From the NCBI GenBank assembly GCA_964590195.1, contig CAZPWJ010000011.1, positions 17,189 to 81,188 on the forward strand: DNA of 64,000 bases. The letters run 5' to 3'. The DNA comes from GCA-2731375 sp964590195. Lineage in GTDB: Bacteria > Pseudomonadota > Alphaproteobacteria > GCA-2731375. Made by a program: the position numbers and the translations under genes. Of the stretch, positions 44,269-52,703 are shown one piece after another; the first letter of the stretch is position 1; each line of letters begins with the position of its first letter. Under the pieces are notes generated by a model, which was not told the DNA's origin, searched no databases, and saw only the letters and a list, made by a program, of their open reading frames with translations.

Positions 44269-45792
44269 ATGTCTCCCCCTCCGGCAACGCATGACATGAG
44301 CACGGGCAAACGCCTGGCGATTACCGTAACGGTATTGCTGGCCTCGTCCATGTATGCCCTGGACTGGACCATCGCCGCCGTCGCCCTGCCCCATATGCAA
44401 GGAACGTTTTCGGTCACTCAGGATCAGATTTCCTGGGTGCTGACCAGCTATATCGTGGTCTCGGCGATTGCCTTGCCGACCACCGCCTGGTTGGCGGAAA
44501 CCCTTGGCCGTAAACAGTTATTTATCATTTCCATGACCGGCTTCACGGTTTTTTCCGCCCTTTGCGGCGGCGCGGATTCACTGCCGGCGGAAATCGCCTA
44601 CCGTCTGGCGCAGGGCGCCTTCGGGGCTTATCTGATACCGCTTTCGCAATCGCTGCTGCTCGATACCTATCCGCCGGAAAAACATGCCAAGGCGATGGCG
44701 ATCTGGGGCATCGGCGTGATGCTGGCGCCGGTGGCGGGGCCAACCCTGGGCGGCTATCTGACCCACGAATATTCCTGGCGCTGGGTTTATTACATCAACA
44801 TACCCCTTGGCATTATGGGCATATTGGGCGCGATGGCCTTCCTGACCGCATCGCCGCGGGCAGAGGAGCGGCGCGGTTTCGACTGGCTGGGCTTTTGTGC
44901 GCTGGCCGTTGGTGTCGGCGCCCTGCAGACCATGCTGGATAGGGGCGAGCGGCTGGATTGGTTCGAATCCGGCGAGATCATGATCGAATTCTCCCTGGTC
45001 ATCATTGGTCTCTACATATTTTTCGTACAAGGCCTTACCGCCAAACAACCCATTGTGAATTTGCGGTTATTCCGCGACCGTAATTATTCGCTTGGGGTGT
45101 TTTTCGTCTTTCTCTACGGCCTGTTAAGCCTGGCCCCCCTGGTCATGCTGCCACCGTTCCTGCAAGGCCTGCAGGGATATCCCATAACCACGGTCGGTGT
45201 CCTGATGGCGCCGAGGGGCATGGGCATGATGGTCGCCATGATGTTTTTCGGCCGTCTTGGCGACCGCATCGATCCCAGGATCTGGCTGGTCATGGGCTTT
45301 ATCGGCCTGGGCCTGTCCAGTTTCGCCATGTCGGGCTGGAATTTGCAGGTCGGCGCCTGGCAAATTGCCTGGACCGGCTGGGTGCAGGGCATGGGGGCTG
45401 GATTTGTCATCGCTCCCTTGGGCTTGCTGACCTTTGCCACCCTGGATATCAGCCACCGCACCGAGGCTTCCTCGATCTGGAACCTCATTCGCAGCGTCGG
45501 CAGCAGCATGGGCCTGGCGATTGCCCTGGTGATCCTGCTGCGGATGAGCGGTACATCGCGCGCCGGATTGAACGAATTCTTCAATCCTTACAATAAGATA
45601 CTATGGTCCATGGGAGGCTCCTGGCTGCCCACGCCCGATGCCGCCGGTCTGCCCCTGGTACAGGCCGAGATCAGCCGCCAGGCCTTGATGATCGGATACG
45701 TGGATGTCTTTTTTCTCTCGGCCATTACCTCCGTGGTGGTTATTCCGGTGGTTTTTTTGATCCGCCGGCCCCAGGCCCCCGGCAGTCATTAA
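44269..45792 (+). CDS. MFS drug/proton antiporter, DHA2 (EmrB/QacA) family
   Basis: 507 residues with 14 predicted helices. Motif A-like LAETLGRKQLF after helix 2, motif C-like GIGVMLAPVAGPTLGGYLT in helix 5 and an N-terminal DWTIAAVALPHMQGTF are typical EmrB features (the family's motif D1 with Asp in the first helix). No EmrA-like membrane-fusion gene is adjacent. ATG 44269 or ATG 44296 could be the start. Probably exports hydrophobic or cationic compounds. Confidence 0.87.
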   Translation: MSPPPATHDMSTGKRLAITVTVLLASSMYALDWTIAAVALPHMQGTFSVTQDQISWVLTSYIVVSAIALPTTAWLAETLGRKQLFIISMTGFTVFSALCGGADSLPAEIAYRLAQGAFGAYLIPLSQSLLLDTYPPEKHAKAMAIWGIGVMLAPVAGPTLGGYLTHEYSWRWVYYINIPLGIMGILGAMAFLTASPRAEERRGFDWLGFCALAVGVGALQTMLDRGERLDWFESGEIMIEFSLVIIGLYIFFVQGLTAKQPIVNLRLFRDRNYSLGVFFVFLYGLLSLAPLVMLPPFLQGLQGYPITTVGVLMAPRGMGMMVAMMFFGRLGDRIDPRIWLVMGFIGLGLSSFAMSGWNLQVGAWQIAWTGWVQGMGAGFVIAPLGLLTFATLDISHRTEASSIWNLIRSVGSSMGLAIALVILLRMSGTSRAGLNEFFNPYNKILWSMGGSWLPTPDAAGLPLVQAEISRQALMIGYVDVFFLSAITSVVVIPVVFLIRRPQAPGSH

Positions 45793-45894
45793 CGCTTTAG
45801 GCAAGGCTGAAAGCGAATGTTAACGATTTCAGGTCACCATGATTAAAGTTTTCAATGCCAGTGAGGGCATTGGAATGAGGATGGGACATGGCGG

Positions 45895-46416
45895 ATGAGC
45901 ATGACGGGCCAGACATCAGAACCGGATTCGGTACGGACCTTGGATCCCCAAGACCGTCTTAAGGCTTTGGTCGCGGATACCAACGTTAATGACGATACCT
46001 TTTTGGCGACGGATTATCTCAATCATTTCAACGAGATCGTAATGTTGTTGGAAATGATCCCCGATATGCCTGACATCCTGGAAGAGGCCAAGGAATGGCA
46101 GCCGAAAAGCTATGCCGAGCATTTTATCGACAGCGGCCTGTCCGATAGCGAGATCACGATCGAGGCATACGAAAATGCCCCGCCGGAGTTCCGCGAGCCA
46201 TTTGACGAGACAATTACGCGCATGAATGCCGTGGTTTTCAAAGGTATTGCCAATATTGAAGCTGCCCTGGATAGCCCCCGGCCCGAAGAACTTGCCGCCG
46301 CCGCGGCAACCGCCAGCCGTCTATTGCAGCGCCTGGTCGATGTCGCCTCGGCCATTATCCATGGCACCACGCCAAAGCTGGAACAGGACGAAATCGACGA
46401 ACTGTTGAACCACTAG
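45895..46416 (+). CDS. Small helical protein with C-terminal FliM/CheZ-like motif
   Basis: Not assigned to a family. 173 residues, acidic and mostly helical (LATDYLNHFNEIVMLLEMIP; TRMNAVVFKGIANIEAAL; LLQRLVDVASAII). The last 12 residues read LEQDEIDELLNH, like the LSQDEIDALL helix at the FliM N-terminus and the C-terminal CheZ helix, both of which bind phosphorylated CheY. No CheZ catalytic Asp/Gln motif is apparent. A CheY- or response-regulator-binding role is inferred only from this motif. ATG 45901 is an alternative start. Confidence 0.7.
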   Translation: MSMTGQTSEPDSVRTLDPQDRLKALVADTNVNDDTFLATDYLNHFNEIVMLLEMIPDMPDILEEAKEWQPKSYAEHFIDSGLSDSEITIEAYENAPPEFREPFDETITRMNAVVFKGIANIEAALDSPRPEELAAAAATASRLLQRLVDVASAIIHGTTPKLEQDEIDELLNH

Positions 46417-46427
46417 CTCTCTTCATC

Positions 46428-47153
46428 CTAACGCCCTTTATCGACCTTCGTCGCCGCCTCAAACAGATTTTCGCCATCCAGCCAACGGCGGGCCGCGTCA
46501 TCCGTCTGCAACGCAATATGCAGACCGGCATTGAACTCCACGTTCTCCACGCCATATCCGCTCTCCGCCAAACCGGCGATCAGGCCATAGCCAACGCCGT
46601 CCGCCGCCATGCCCTGTAGCCTGACCTGAGGCACCGGTTCCGCCATGCGGGTGGCATAGGCGCGCTCGCAGGCGGGCAGATCGACCGAGGCCACCGCCCG
46701 ACAACTGATGGGCCGCACCTGGTGAATTGCGCAGCTGCGTTCAACCAGCATGGAACAAGGCAAACGCATGGCCTCGCGCCGGGCCTCGCCGCGGCCCCGG
46801 GTCAGATAGTCCATGTTGGCGACCCGGCGTTTGGTCACTTGCAATTCGGCGGCCGATTGGGTGGCCCGCAGATGGTCAGCGACAAGCAGTATTTCCACTG
46901 GACTGGCGGTCAACCGGATATGGCAGCAAAAGGGACAGCCGGCACCGCAGGCAATGGGTTTTTCCGGCGGCACCAGCGTGTTGACCCGTTCGACCATGCG
47001 GTCAAGCCGTCTCAGCGCGGCCCTCGTCATCGCCAACAAGCGCTTGACCGTGCGGCTTCCCGTCAGGGCTTTTCCGGTTGCCTTCCGCTGCGCCTCCGCC
47101 GCGCGGCCGATCAGGTCCCCCGCTCGTTCGACGCTTGTCCGCTTGGGCGCCAT
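46428..47153 (-). CDS. YkgJ-type zinc/iron-chelating cysteine-cluster protein
   Basis: 241 residues with the metal cluster CGAGCPFCC (near residues 69-77) followed by PCSMLVERSCAIHQVRPISCRA, the UPF0153 pattern of eight conserved Cys. An N-terminal basic helical stretch precedes it. Presumed metal-binding protein of unknown role. Converges with the gene at 45895 (11-nt gap). The stop of the 94-residue gene at 47166 lies 12 nt away, upstream in transcription. Confidence 0.85.
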   Translation of the reverse strand: MAPKRTSVERAGDLIGRAAEAQRKATGKALTGSRTVKRLLAMTRAALRRLDRMVERVNTLVPPEKPIACGAGCPFCCHIRLTASPVEILLVADHLRATQSAAELQVTKRRVANMDYLTRGRGEARREAMRLPCSMLVERSCAIHQVRPISCRAVASVDLPACERAYATRMAEPVPQVRLQGMAADGVGYGLIAGLAESGYGVENVEFNAGLHIALQTDDAARRWLDGENLFEAATKVDKGR

Positions 47154-47165
47154 TCCCCCATCCCG

Positions 47166-47450
47166 CTACAACAGCGCCGAGGCGATTTCGTCCCATTCAG
47201 CCTCCAACGAGGCCGTGCATTCCGCTTTCCCGGCCCGGCGGTACCAATAGGCGGCGTTGGACAGATCGCCCTCTACCCGGTGCAAATGCGCATGCACCCA
47301 AGCCCCGGCGGCATCGTCCTGATCCTGGGCCAGCTTATGGGCTTGATCCCACTCCCCCCTGGCGCACCGCCACAAGGCCTGAACCGCCTTGCTCGTGCTC
47401 TCGGGCGGCGCCGCATCGCCAAGGGATGCCTTGAATCCGTGCAAATCCAT
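47166..47450 (-). CDS. Conserved hypothetical protein, 94 residues
   Basis: Small soluble helical protein. WRCARGEWDQAHKLAQDQDD followed by WVHAHLHRVEGDLSNAAYWYRRAG reads like a pair of TPR-type helices and, as I recall, is a conserved motif of a proteobacterial hypothetical family. Start ATG 47450 has GTGAGG 3-8 nt upstream and is 4 nt from the amidohydrolase stop, so the pair is probably co-transcribed. The longer frame overlaps the neighbour and is unlikely. Confidence 0.7.
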   Translation of the reverse strand: MDLHGFKASLGDAAPPESTSKAVQALWRCARGEWDQAHKLAQDQDDAAGAWVHAHLHRVEGDLSNAAYWYRRAGKAECTASLEAEWDEIASALL

Positions 47451-47454
47451 GGCC

Positions 47455-48705
47455 TCACCCCGCATCCGTGCCAGGTGCATTGGCCCGATCGATGATGGCG
47501 TGCAACAGCACATTGCAGCCGGCGGCGCAATGGTCCTGGGTGGCGCTTTCAACTTCGTTGTGGGAAATGCCGTCCTTACAGGGCACGAAGATCATGCCGG
47601 TCGGGGCCAGGGTCGATATGTGACAGGCATCGTGGCCCGCGCCCGAGACGATTTGCATGGCATCAAGGCCGGCGGCCTCGGCCCCCGACTGCACGGCCGC
47701 GACGCAGTCCGTATCAAAAACGATGGGCGGCTGATACCAGATTTCCCGGCAGTCCAGTTCCAGCCCTTGCGCGGACGCGGCCTCGGCGCAGGCGGTTTCC
47801 AACGCCGCCTTCATGGCCAACAGACTCGCATCGTCGGGGTGACGGAAATCGACGCTGAAGACGACCCGGCCCGGAATGGTGTTGCGGGAATTTGGGCTGA
47901 CATCGAACTGCCCGACGGTGGCGCAGGCGCCAGGTTGAAACTCCAAACCGATACGGTTCACGGCAGTCACGATCTGCGCCGCGCCGACCAGGGCATCATG
48001 CCGGGTTTGCATGGGCGTCGGGCCGGCGTGGGCCTCCTGCCCGACCAAGGTAACGTCGAACCAGCGTTGCCCTTGCGCGCCCTGGACAATGCCGATGGTT
48101 TTGTCGGCGGCCTCCAAGATGGGACCCTGTTCGATGTGCACTTCGAAAAAGGCGGCCACATCACCCACCGTCGGCGCCCCCTCGCCCAGATAGCCGATGG
48201 CATCGAGCTCATCGCGAAAGGTTTTGCCGTCCGCATCCGCCAGAGCATAGACCTCATCCAGGTCGAATTTGCCGATAGCCACCCCGGACCCCATCATGGC
48301 CGGGGCAAAGCGGCAGCCTTCTTCATTGGTCCAAACCGTGACCTCGACCGGCCGTTCGGTTTGATAATTCAGATCGTTCAAGGTGCGGATCACTTCCAGG
48401 CCGGACAAGACGCCAAAGACACCGTCATATTTGCCGCCCGTTGGCTGGGTATCGAGATGACTACCCGTCATCACCGGGGCCAGCGTGTCGTCCTTGCCGG
48501 GACGACGGGCATAAATATTGCCGACCGCGTCGACCCGGACGCTACAGCCCGCTTCGCGGCACCAGCGCACGAACAGGTCCCGGCCCTGGCCATCCAGTTC
48601 AGTCAGGGCCTGGCGGTTGACGCCGCCTTTCTCCGTGGCGCCGATTTGCGCCATCTCCATCAACGAGGCCCATAGGCGGTCGCTGTCTATTGCCAGGTTT
48701 TGCAT
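47455..48705 (-). CDS. Zn-dependent amidohydrolase, N-carbamoyl-L-amino acid hydrolase type
   Basis: M20-family hydantoinase/carbamoylase amidase of 416 residues. Metal ligands are in GSHLDTQPTGGKYDGVFG and WTNEEGCRF, plus VHIEQGP and the final SHNEVE. SGAGHDACH is the carbamoylase/allantoate-amidohydrolase signature. It could hydrolyse N-carbamoyl-amino acids, beta-ureidopropionate or allantoate; no pyrimidine or purine genes are nearby to decide. Confidence 0.88.
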   Translation of the reverse strand: MQNLAIDSDRLWASLMEMAQIGATEKGGVNRQALTELDGQGRDLFVRWCREAGCSVRVDAVGNIYARRPGKDDTLAPVMTGSHLDTQPTGGKYDGVFGVLSGLEVIRTLNDLNYQTERPVEVTVWTNEEGCRFAPAMMGSGVAIGKFDLDEVYALADADGKTFRDELDAIGYLGEGAPTVGDVAAFFEVHIEQGPILEAADKTIGIVQGAQGQRWFDVTLVGQEAHAGPTPMQTRHDALVGAAQIVTAVNRIGLEFQPGACATVGQFDVSPNSRNTIPGRVVFSVDFRHPDDASLLAMKAALETACAEAASAQGLELDCREIWYQPPIVFDTDCVAAVQSGAEAAGLDAMQIVSGAGHDACHISTLAPTGMIFVPCKDGISHNEVESATQDHCAAGCNVLLHAIIDRANAPGTDAG

Positions 48706-48841
48706 TGTCTCACCCCTGCCTGCTGTCCCGTGTTCAGGCTAACGGTAGAGGAGACGGCTGCCAGGGGAAAGGGTCAATAGTCGGTCGCGCGGCGCGGGGG
48801 GACATGAAATAATCCAACCAACGAAATCCAGGAGTGCCGCT

Positions 48842-49636
48842 ATGTCTTATCAGACCATCACCGTTGCCGATCACGACACCCACGTCGCCATAACCCTGAA
48901 CCGGCCGGACGCCCTGAACAGCATTTCACCGGACATGATCGATGATTTGAACGCGGCCATAGATGCGATCACGGACCGCCGCCAGCTTTGCGCCCTGTCC
49001 ATCACCGGCAATGGCCGGGCCTTTTGCGCCGGCGCCGATCTGAAGGCCGCGCAAGGCCGCATGGCGGGCGCGGACGCGGCCACGGTCAACAGCGCCTTTC
49101 TCGATGCCTTGCGGCGCATTCTGTTGCGTATCGAAACATTTCCTACCCCGGTGATCGCGGCGGTCAATGGCCTGGCGCTGGCAGGCGGTCTGGAACTGGT
49201 CATGGCCTGCGATCTGGTGATCGCGGTGGAAAGCGCCAAGTTCGGCGATGCCCATGCCAATTACGGCCTTGTTCCGGGCGGTGGCAATTCCGTCCGCCTG
49301 CCGCGCAAGATCGGACCGACCCGGGCCAAACAACTGATCTATACCGGCGAATTCCTGCCCGCCCGGCAGATGATGGAATGGGGCATGGTCAACCACGTGG
49401 TCGCCGACGGCAGCCTGGCCGATGGCCTAGCGGAACTGATCGCCAAGCTGGCAAATAAAAGCCCGATCGGCCTGCGCCGGATGAAACGCATGGTCGACGA
49501 CAGCCAGGAGCAATCCCTTGAAGCGGCGCTGCGTTATGAATTGGCATTGAATGCCCAGCATGCCGCCTCGGAAGACCGCATCGAAGGCCTGGCGGCTTTC
49601 AATGAAAAAAGGCCGCCGCGCTTCAAGGGTATCTAG
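48842..49636 (+). CDS. Enoyl-CoA hydratase/isomerase-family protein
   Basis: Crotonase-fold protein of 264 residues. The oxyanion-hole segments are GRAFCAGADLKAAQG and NGLALAGGLELVMACDL. One catalytic Glu position is filled in LAGGLELV, while the second is Gly-rich (LVPGGGNSVRLPRKIG), so it may be an isomerase or hydrolase rather than a hydratase. AGGAG lies 7 nt upstream of the ATG. It is not operonic with fatty-acid genes. Confidence 0.85.
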   Translation: MSYQTITVADHDTHVAITLNRPDALNSISPDMIDDLNAAIDAITDRRQLCALSITGNGRAFCAGADLKAAQGRMAGADAATVNSAFLDALRRILLRIETFPTPVIAAVNGLALAGGLELVMACDLVIAVESAKFGDAHANYGLVPGGGNSVRLPRKIGPTRAKQLIYTGEFLPARQMMEWGMVNHVVADGSLADGLAELIAKLANKSPIGLRRMKRMVDDSQEQSLEAALRYELALNAQHAASEDRIEGLAAFNEKRPPRFKGI

Positions 49637-49643
49637 CGCGGTT

Positions 49644-51317
49644 TCACGCCTCGTTATCCAGGGCCTGGCGAATGGCCGCCGCGAAGGTGTCGTGGCTGTA
49701 GGGTTTACGCAAAATGTCGTTCACCAAAATATCTGAATAATCGCGTTGGCTTTTGGCAATCCGTTCATTCAGTTCCACGAAGCCCGTCGTCATCAATATC
49801 TTGAGAGCCGGATAATTCTGGCGCGCCGCGGCCGCGACCTGATAGCCATCTAACTTACCGGGCATGACGACGTCGCAGAACAGCAGGTCGATATCCTGAC
49901 TTTGCTGCAGGATTTCCAGGGCTTGGCCGCCATTGGACGCGGTCAGTGTCGTGTAGCCAAGCTTTTCCAAAAAGGCACTGCCAATATCGCGAAGTTCTTC
50001 CTCGTCATCGACGATCAGGACCGTCTCGGTCCCGCCCGGTGTCTCGGACGGATCCATTGCCGCCGCTTCGACATCCACTGCTTCCGATAGGGAACGCGGC
50101 AGATAGATTTGAAATTCCGCCCCGGCACCAGGTTCCGTATGAACCATGATGTGGCCGCCAGAACGTTCCACGAAGCCGTATACCATGCTGAGGCCAAGGC
50201 CGCTGCCGGAGCCGATCTCCTTGGTTGTGAAAAATGGCTCGAATATCTTTTCCTTTACCGCCTCCGTCATCCCCGCTCCGGTATCGCTCACCGAAACCAC
50301 CACGAAGTCGCCGGATATGGCCGCTGTTTCGGTCTCGGGAGATGTTTTTTCCATAACCTTGTTGATGGTTCTGATAGTCAGCGTGCCGCCGCCGGGCATG
50401 GCATCACGGGCATTGAGGGACAAATTGAGGATTGTGTTCTCAAAATCGCCATGATCGATCTCAACCGGCCATAAATCATCGGCCAGATCAGTAATCACCG
50501 TGACAGAAGCCGTCAGGGACTTGGCGACTAAGTCCTGCATTTGCATAAGGATGCCGTTCACCAGTGTCGCGGAGGCATTGCTTCCTTCCTGGCGCGAGAA
50601 TTCCAGTAGTTTCTTGGTGATGTCGGCGCCGCGCCTGGTTCCCTTAAGCGCGGCCTCGGTGAACCTGTCAGCCTCCGCGTTGTTCTTCACCCGCATCTTC
50701 ACAAGCTCCAGATTGCCCGCGATGATACCGAGGATATTGTTAAAATCGTGCGCGATGCCGCCCGTCAACTGGCCCACCGCCTCCATTTTCTGGGAACGCA
50801 GCAGTTGCTCCTCCAGAACTTTTCGCGTCGATAGATCCTCGACCACGACGAAGAAACCCTCGACCGAGCCGTTTGCGTCGAAGTCGGGCACATAAGTGGC
50901 TCGAATGTACCGTTCGCCGCCATCCCTATAGGGTGACAAAACTTCGTATGTGACCGTATCGCCCGCTAAAACGTTTTCAATATGCGGCAGCAAAACCTGA
51001 TATGCGTCCAGGCCAAGGACCTCGGCCACGTGCCGGTTCTTAATCTCCTCGCGGCTGCGACCGAACCAATCTTCATAGGCTTTATTGTTGAATTGATAAC
51101 GCTGCTCTTTATCAACGTATGAAATCAGCAGCGGCAACGCGTCCGTCAAGTTCCGCAGCCAATCCAAGCTGCGGTCAGCTTGACGCGAACCTGCCTGGTC
51201 TTTCCTAGTGCTCTTGGTCAAAATCGTTCCTCGCCAACCTATCCACGGTAACATCAGACAGGTAAAAAAGCTTTTAATCGTTACACGGTTCGCAAAGAAG
51301 CCGCAAACTTTAGCCAA
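49644..51317 (-). CDS. PAS-containing hybrid sensor histidine kinase/response regulator
   Basis: Up to 557 residues: a PAS_4-like domain (about 55-170), a HisKA domain with phospho-acceptor His in GGIAHDFNNILG, an HATPase with NLSLNARDAM, SDTGAGM and GSGSGLGLSMVYGF, and a C-terminal receiver with LIVDDEEELRD and phospho-acceptor Asp in LLFCDVVMP. No membrane helix, so a cytoplasmic sensor. All catalytic residues are present. The start is uncertain; the first 30 or so residues before the Thr/Lys-rich linker look non-native. Converges with the enoyl-CoA hydratase gene by 7 nt. Confidence 0.88.
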   Translation of the reverse strand: MAKVCGFFANRVTIKSFFTCLMLPWIGWRGTILTKSTRKDQAGSRQADRSLDWLRNLTDALPLLISYVDKEQRYQFNNKAYEDWFGRSREEIKNRHVAEVLGLDAYQVLLPHIENVLAGDTVTYEVLSPYRDGGERYIRATYVPDFDANGSVEGFFVVVEDLSTRKVLEEQLLRSQKMEAVGQLTGGIAHDFNNILGIIAGNLELVKMRVKNNAEADRFTEAALKGTRRGADITKKLLEFSRQEGSNASATLVNGILMQMQDLVAKSLTASVTVITDLADDLWPVEIDHGDFENTILNLSLNARDAMPGGGTLTIRTINKVMEKTSPETETAAISGDFVVVSVSDTGAGMTEAVKEKIFEPFFTTKEIGSGSGLGLSMVYGFVERSGGHIMVHTEPGAGAEFQIYLPRSLSEAVDVEAAAMDPSETPGGTETVLIVDDEEELRDIGSAFLEKLGYTTLTASNGGQALEILQQSQDIDLLFCDVVMPGKLDGYQVAAAARQNYPALKILMTTGFVELNERIAKSQRDYSDILVNDILRKPYSHDTFAAAIRQALDNEA

Positions 51318-51448
51318 CCCAGGCTGGCCAAGGAAGTTTTATTGTTGCGCCATTAAGCCGCCAGCAGCCAAATAACCACGGCGACGGCATTCCTCGGTTG
51401 AATTCGCGGATGCATGGCAGGGCGTCCAGCGCTATTCTAAGCACCGAC

Positions 51449-52174
51449 ATGGCCAATCATTTACGCACGATCCGAGAAGCGCGGGGGCTTTCCGTTGATC
51501 AGCTAGCCCGCCGAGTTGGCGCCTCACGCTCGAAGATTTATAAATTGGAGAACGGCAGCCAGCGTTTGACCGATCTATGGATCAACCGCCTGGCCGAAGC
51601 CTTGGATGCGGCGCCGGCTGATTTCTTGACGACCGGCGGACTGTCGATCCCGGTCAGCCTCTATATCTCCGCCGCCTTTTCCGATCTCGCCGATTTTGAA
51701 CTGCCCCCGCCCCTGGAACAATTGTCCCCGCCCCGGCGCCTGAGCAAGCCCGAGGATTGTCTGGCCTGCGAAGTGTATGATGACAGTTGCGACGGCATTT
51801 ACCCACGGGGCAGTCTTGTCATACTGCGTAACCAGCAGCGCCTGCGCCAACCGCTGAAGCTTGGCGACCGTGTTGTCATACGGCACTATGTGGATACGGT
51901 CGCGGACGGTCGGGTGATGGAAATATTATTGGGCCATCTGGACCGCACGATGACGGGTGATCTGATATTACAGACCCGGTCAGGCAATCGGCAGCTACCA
52001 GGCGCCGTCACCATTCGCCGCCCATCCGAGCCGGAAACCACCTTGCGCGAGGGCCAGGGCCGATTTCAACATCTTACCGACAACACCCTTGCGGACTATC
52101 GGGCCGAGGCCGGCGATCTAGCGGAAATTATCGGAGTTGTCGCCATGGTCATTCAGCCGGAAACCGCCGCCTAA
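51449..52174 (+). CDS. XRE-family regulator with S24 (LexA-like) domain
   Basis: 241 residues. The HTH is at residues 3-55 (LRTIREARGLSVDQLARRVG). From about residue 105 a LexA/CI-type S24 domain follows: CEVYDDSCDGIYPRGSLVIL, where Ser in DDSC lies where GDSM would be. A matching catalytic Lys is not obvious, so self-cleavage may be lost. ATG 51449 is chosen since the HTH begins at once; no clear ribosome site is visible. Another HTH gene follows 70 nt on. Confidence 0.78.
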   Translation: MANHLRTIREARGLSVDQLARRVGASRSKIYKLENGSQRLTDLWINRLAEALDAAPADFLTTGGLSIPVSLYISAAFSDLADFELPPPLEQLSPPRRLSKPEDCLACEVYDDSCDGIYPRGSLVILRNQQRLRQPLKLGDRVVIRHYVDTVADGRVMEILLGHLDRTMTGDLILQTRSGNRQLPGAVTIRRPSEPETTLREGQGRFQHLTDNTLADYRAEAGDLAEIIGVVAMVIQPETAA

Positions 52175-52205
52175 ATAAAAACATCAAACTTGTTCGAAAT
52201 AAGTG

Positions 52206-52234
52206 TTGTTATTCGTCATTTTAAAACCTAAGAT
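52206..52234 (+). promoter_or_regulatory. Candidate sigma-70 promoter of the HTH gene at 52245
   Basis: TTGTTA (52206-52211) and TAAGAT (52229-52234) are separated by 17 nt. Initiation about 7 nt after the -10 would be at roughly 52241, only 4 nt before ATG 52245. This agrees with the absence of any Shine-Dalgarno sequence and suggests a (nearly) leaderless mRNA. Confidence 0.5.
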
Positions 52235-52253
52235 TGTCTCCATTATGGAGACA
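52235..52253. promoter_or_regulatory. 19-bp perfect palindrome spanning the HTH gene start codon
   Basis: TGTCTCCAT-T-ATGGAGACA is perfectly symmetric, and its right arm begins with the ATG of the HTH gene. It overlaps the predicted transcription start, an ideal autorepression operator for the encoded XRE-type protein. Confidence 0.65.
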
Positions 52254-52697
52254 CAAGCCACATGGCATTCCGGTGAAGGCGGCCCCGCCGACCAACTGAC
52301 CGATCGGCTCATAGATCGGCTCACCGACCAACAGATCGACCAATATGTAGGCGCCCGCTTACGCTTACGGCGCAAACTGCTTGGGCATAGTCAAAAATAT
52401 CTGGGCCAAGCCATCGGCCTGACATTTCAGCAAATCCAAAAATACGAACGCGGCAAAAGCCGCATACCGGCCTCACGTCTTTGGGCCCTGGGACGTGTCA
52501 TGCGGGTCCCCGTCTCCTATTTCTTTGACGGACTGACCGAAAACGCCCCGTTCCCCGAGGAACCCTTAGCGGCCTCGGAACTTAAACTCTGCCGAACCTT
52601 GCGACGCCTGCCGCGACGGCAACGAAAAACCCTTCATAACCTGATCCTGGCCTTCGCCGAGACGCCTGATCCCGGCGGAACCCCCGTGGCCGGCTAA
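52245..52697 (+). CDS. XRE-family HTH regulator
   Basis: 150 residues. The HTH covers about residues 35-90 (VGARLRLRRKLLGHSQKYLG, then QIQKYERGKSRIPASRLW), the common alphaproteobacterial single-domain type with YFFDGL after it. Residues 16-35 carry a tetrapeptide periodicity (DQLT, DRLI, DRLT, DQQI, DQYV) encoded by imperfect 12-bp repeats at 52290-52349. ATG 52245 sits inside a 19-bp palindrome and has no ribosome site; the longer frame from 52203 would cross the promoter. Probably autoregulated. Confidence 0.82.
   Translation: METQATWHSGEGGPADQLTDRLIDRLTDQQIDQYVGARLRLRRKLLGHSQKYLGQAIGLTFQQIQKYERGKSRIPASRLWALGRVMRVPVSYFFDGLTENAPFPEEPLAASELKLCRTLRRLPRRQRKTLHNLILAFAETPDPGGTPVAG
52290..52349 (+). 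repeat. Five imperfect 12-bp coding repeats
   Basis: Units begin GAC/GAT and encode D-x-x-x: gaccaactgacc, gatcggctcata, gatcggctcacc, gaccaacagatc, gaccaatatgta. Units two and three differ at only two positions, suggesting recent duplication by slippage. Confidence 0.6.
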
Positions 52698-52703
52698 TGC
52701 CCC

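Noticed and set aside
45793..45830. Weak hairpin (CGCTTT/AAAGCG) after the MFS gene as a terminator
   Set aside because: Only 6 bp with a long loop and no T-run; too weak to call.
47389..48675. 428-codon plus-strand frame over the amidohydrolase gene
   Set aside because: Shadow frame opposite a gene with complete M20 metal ligands.
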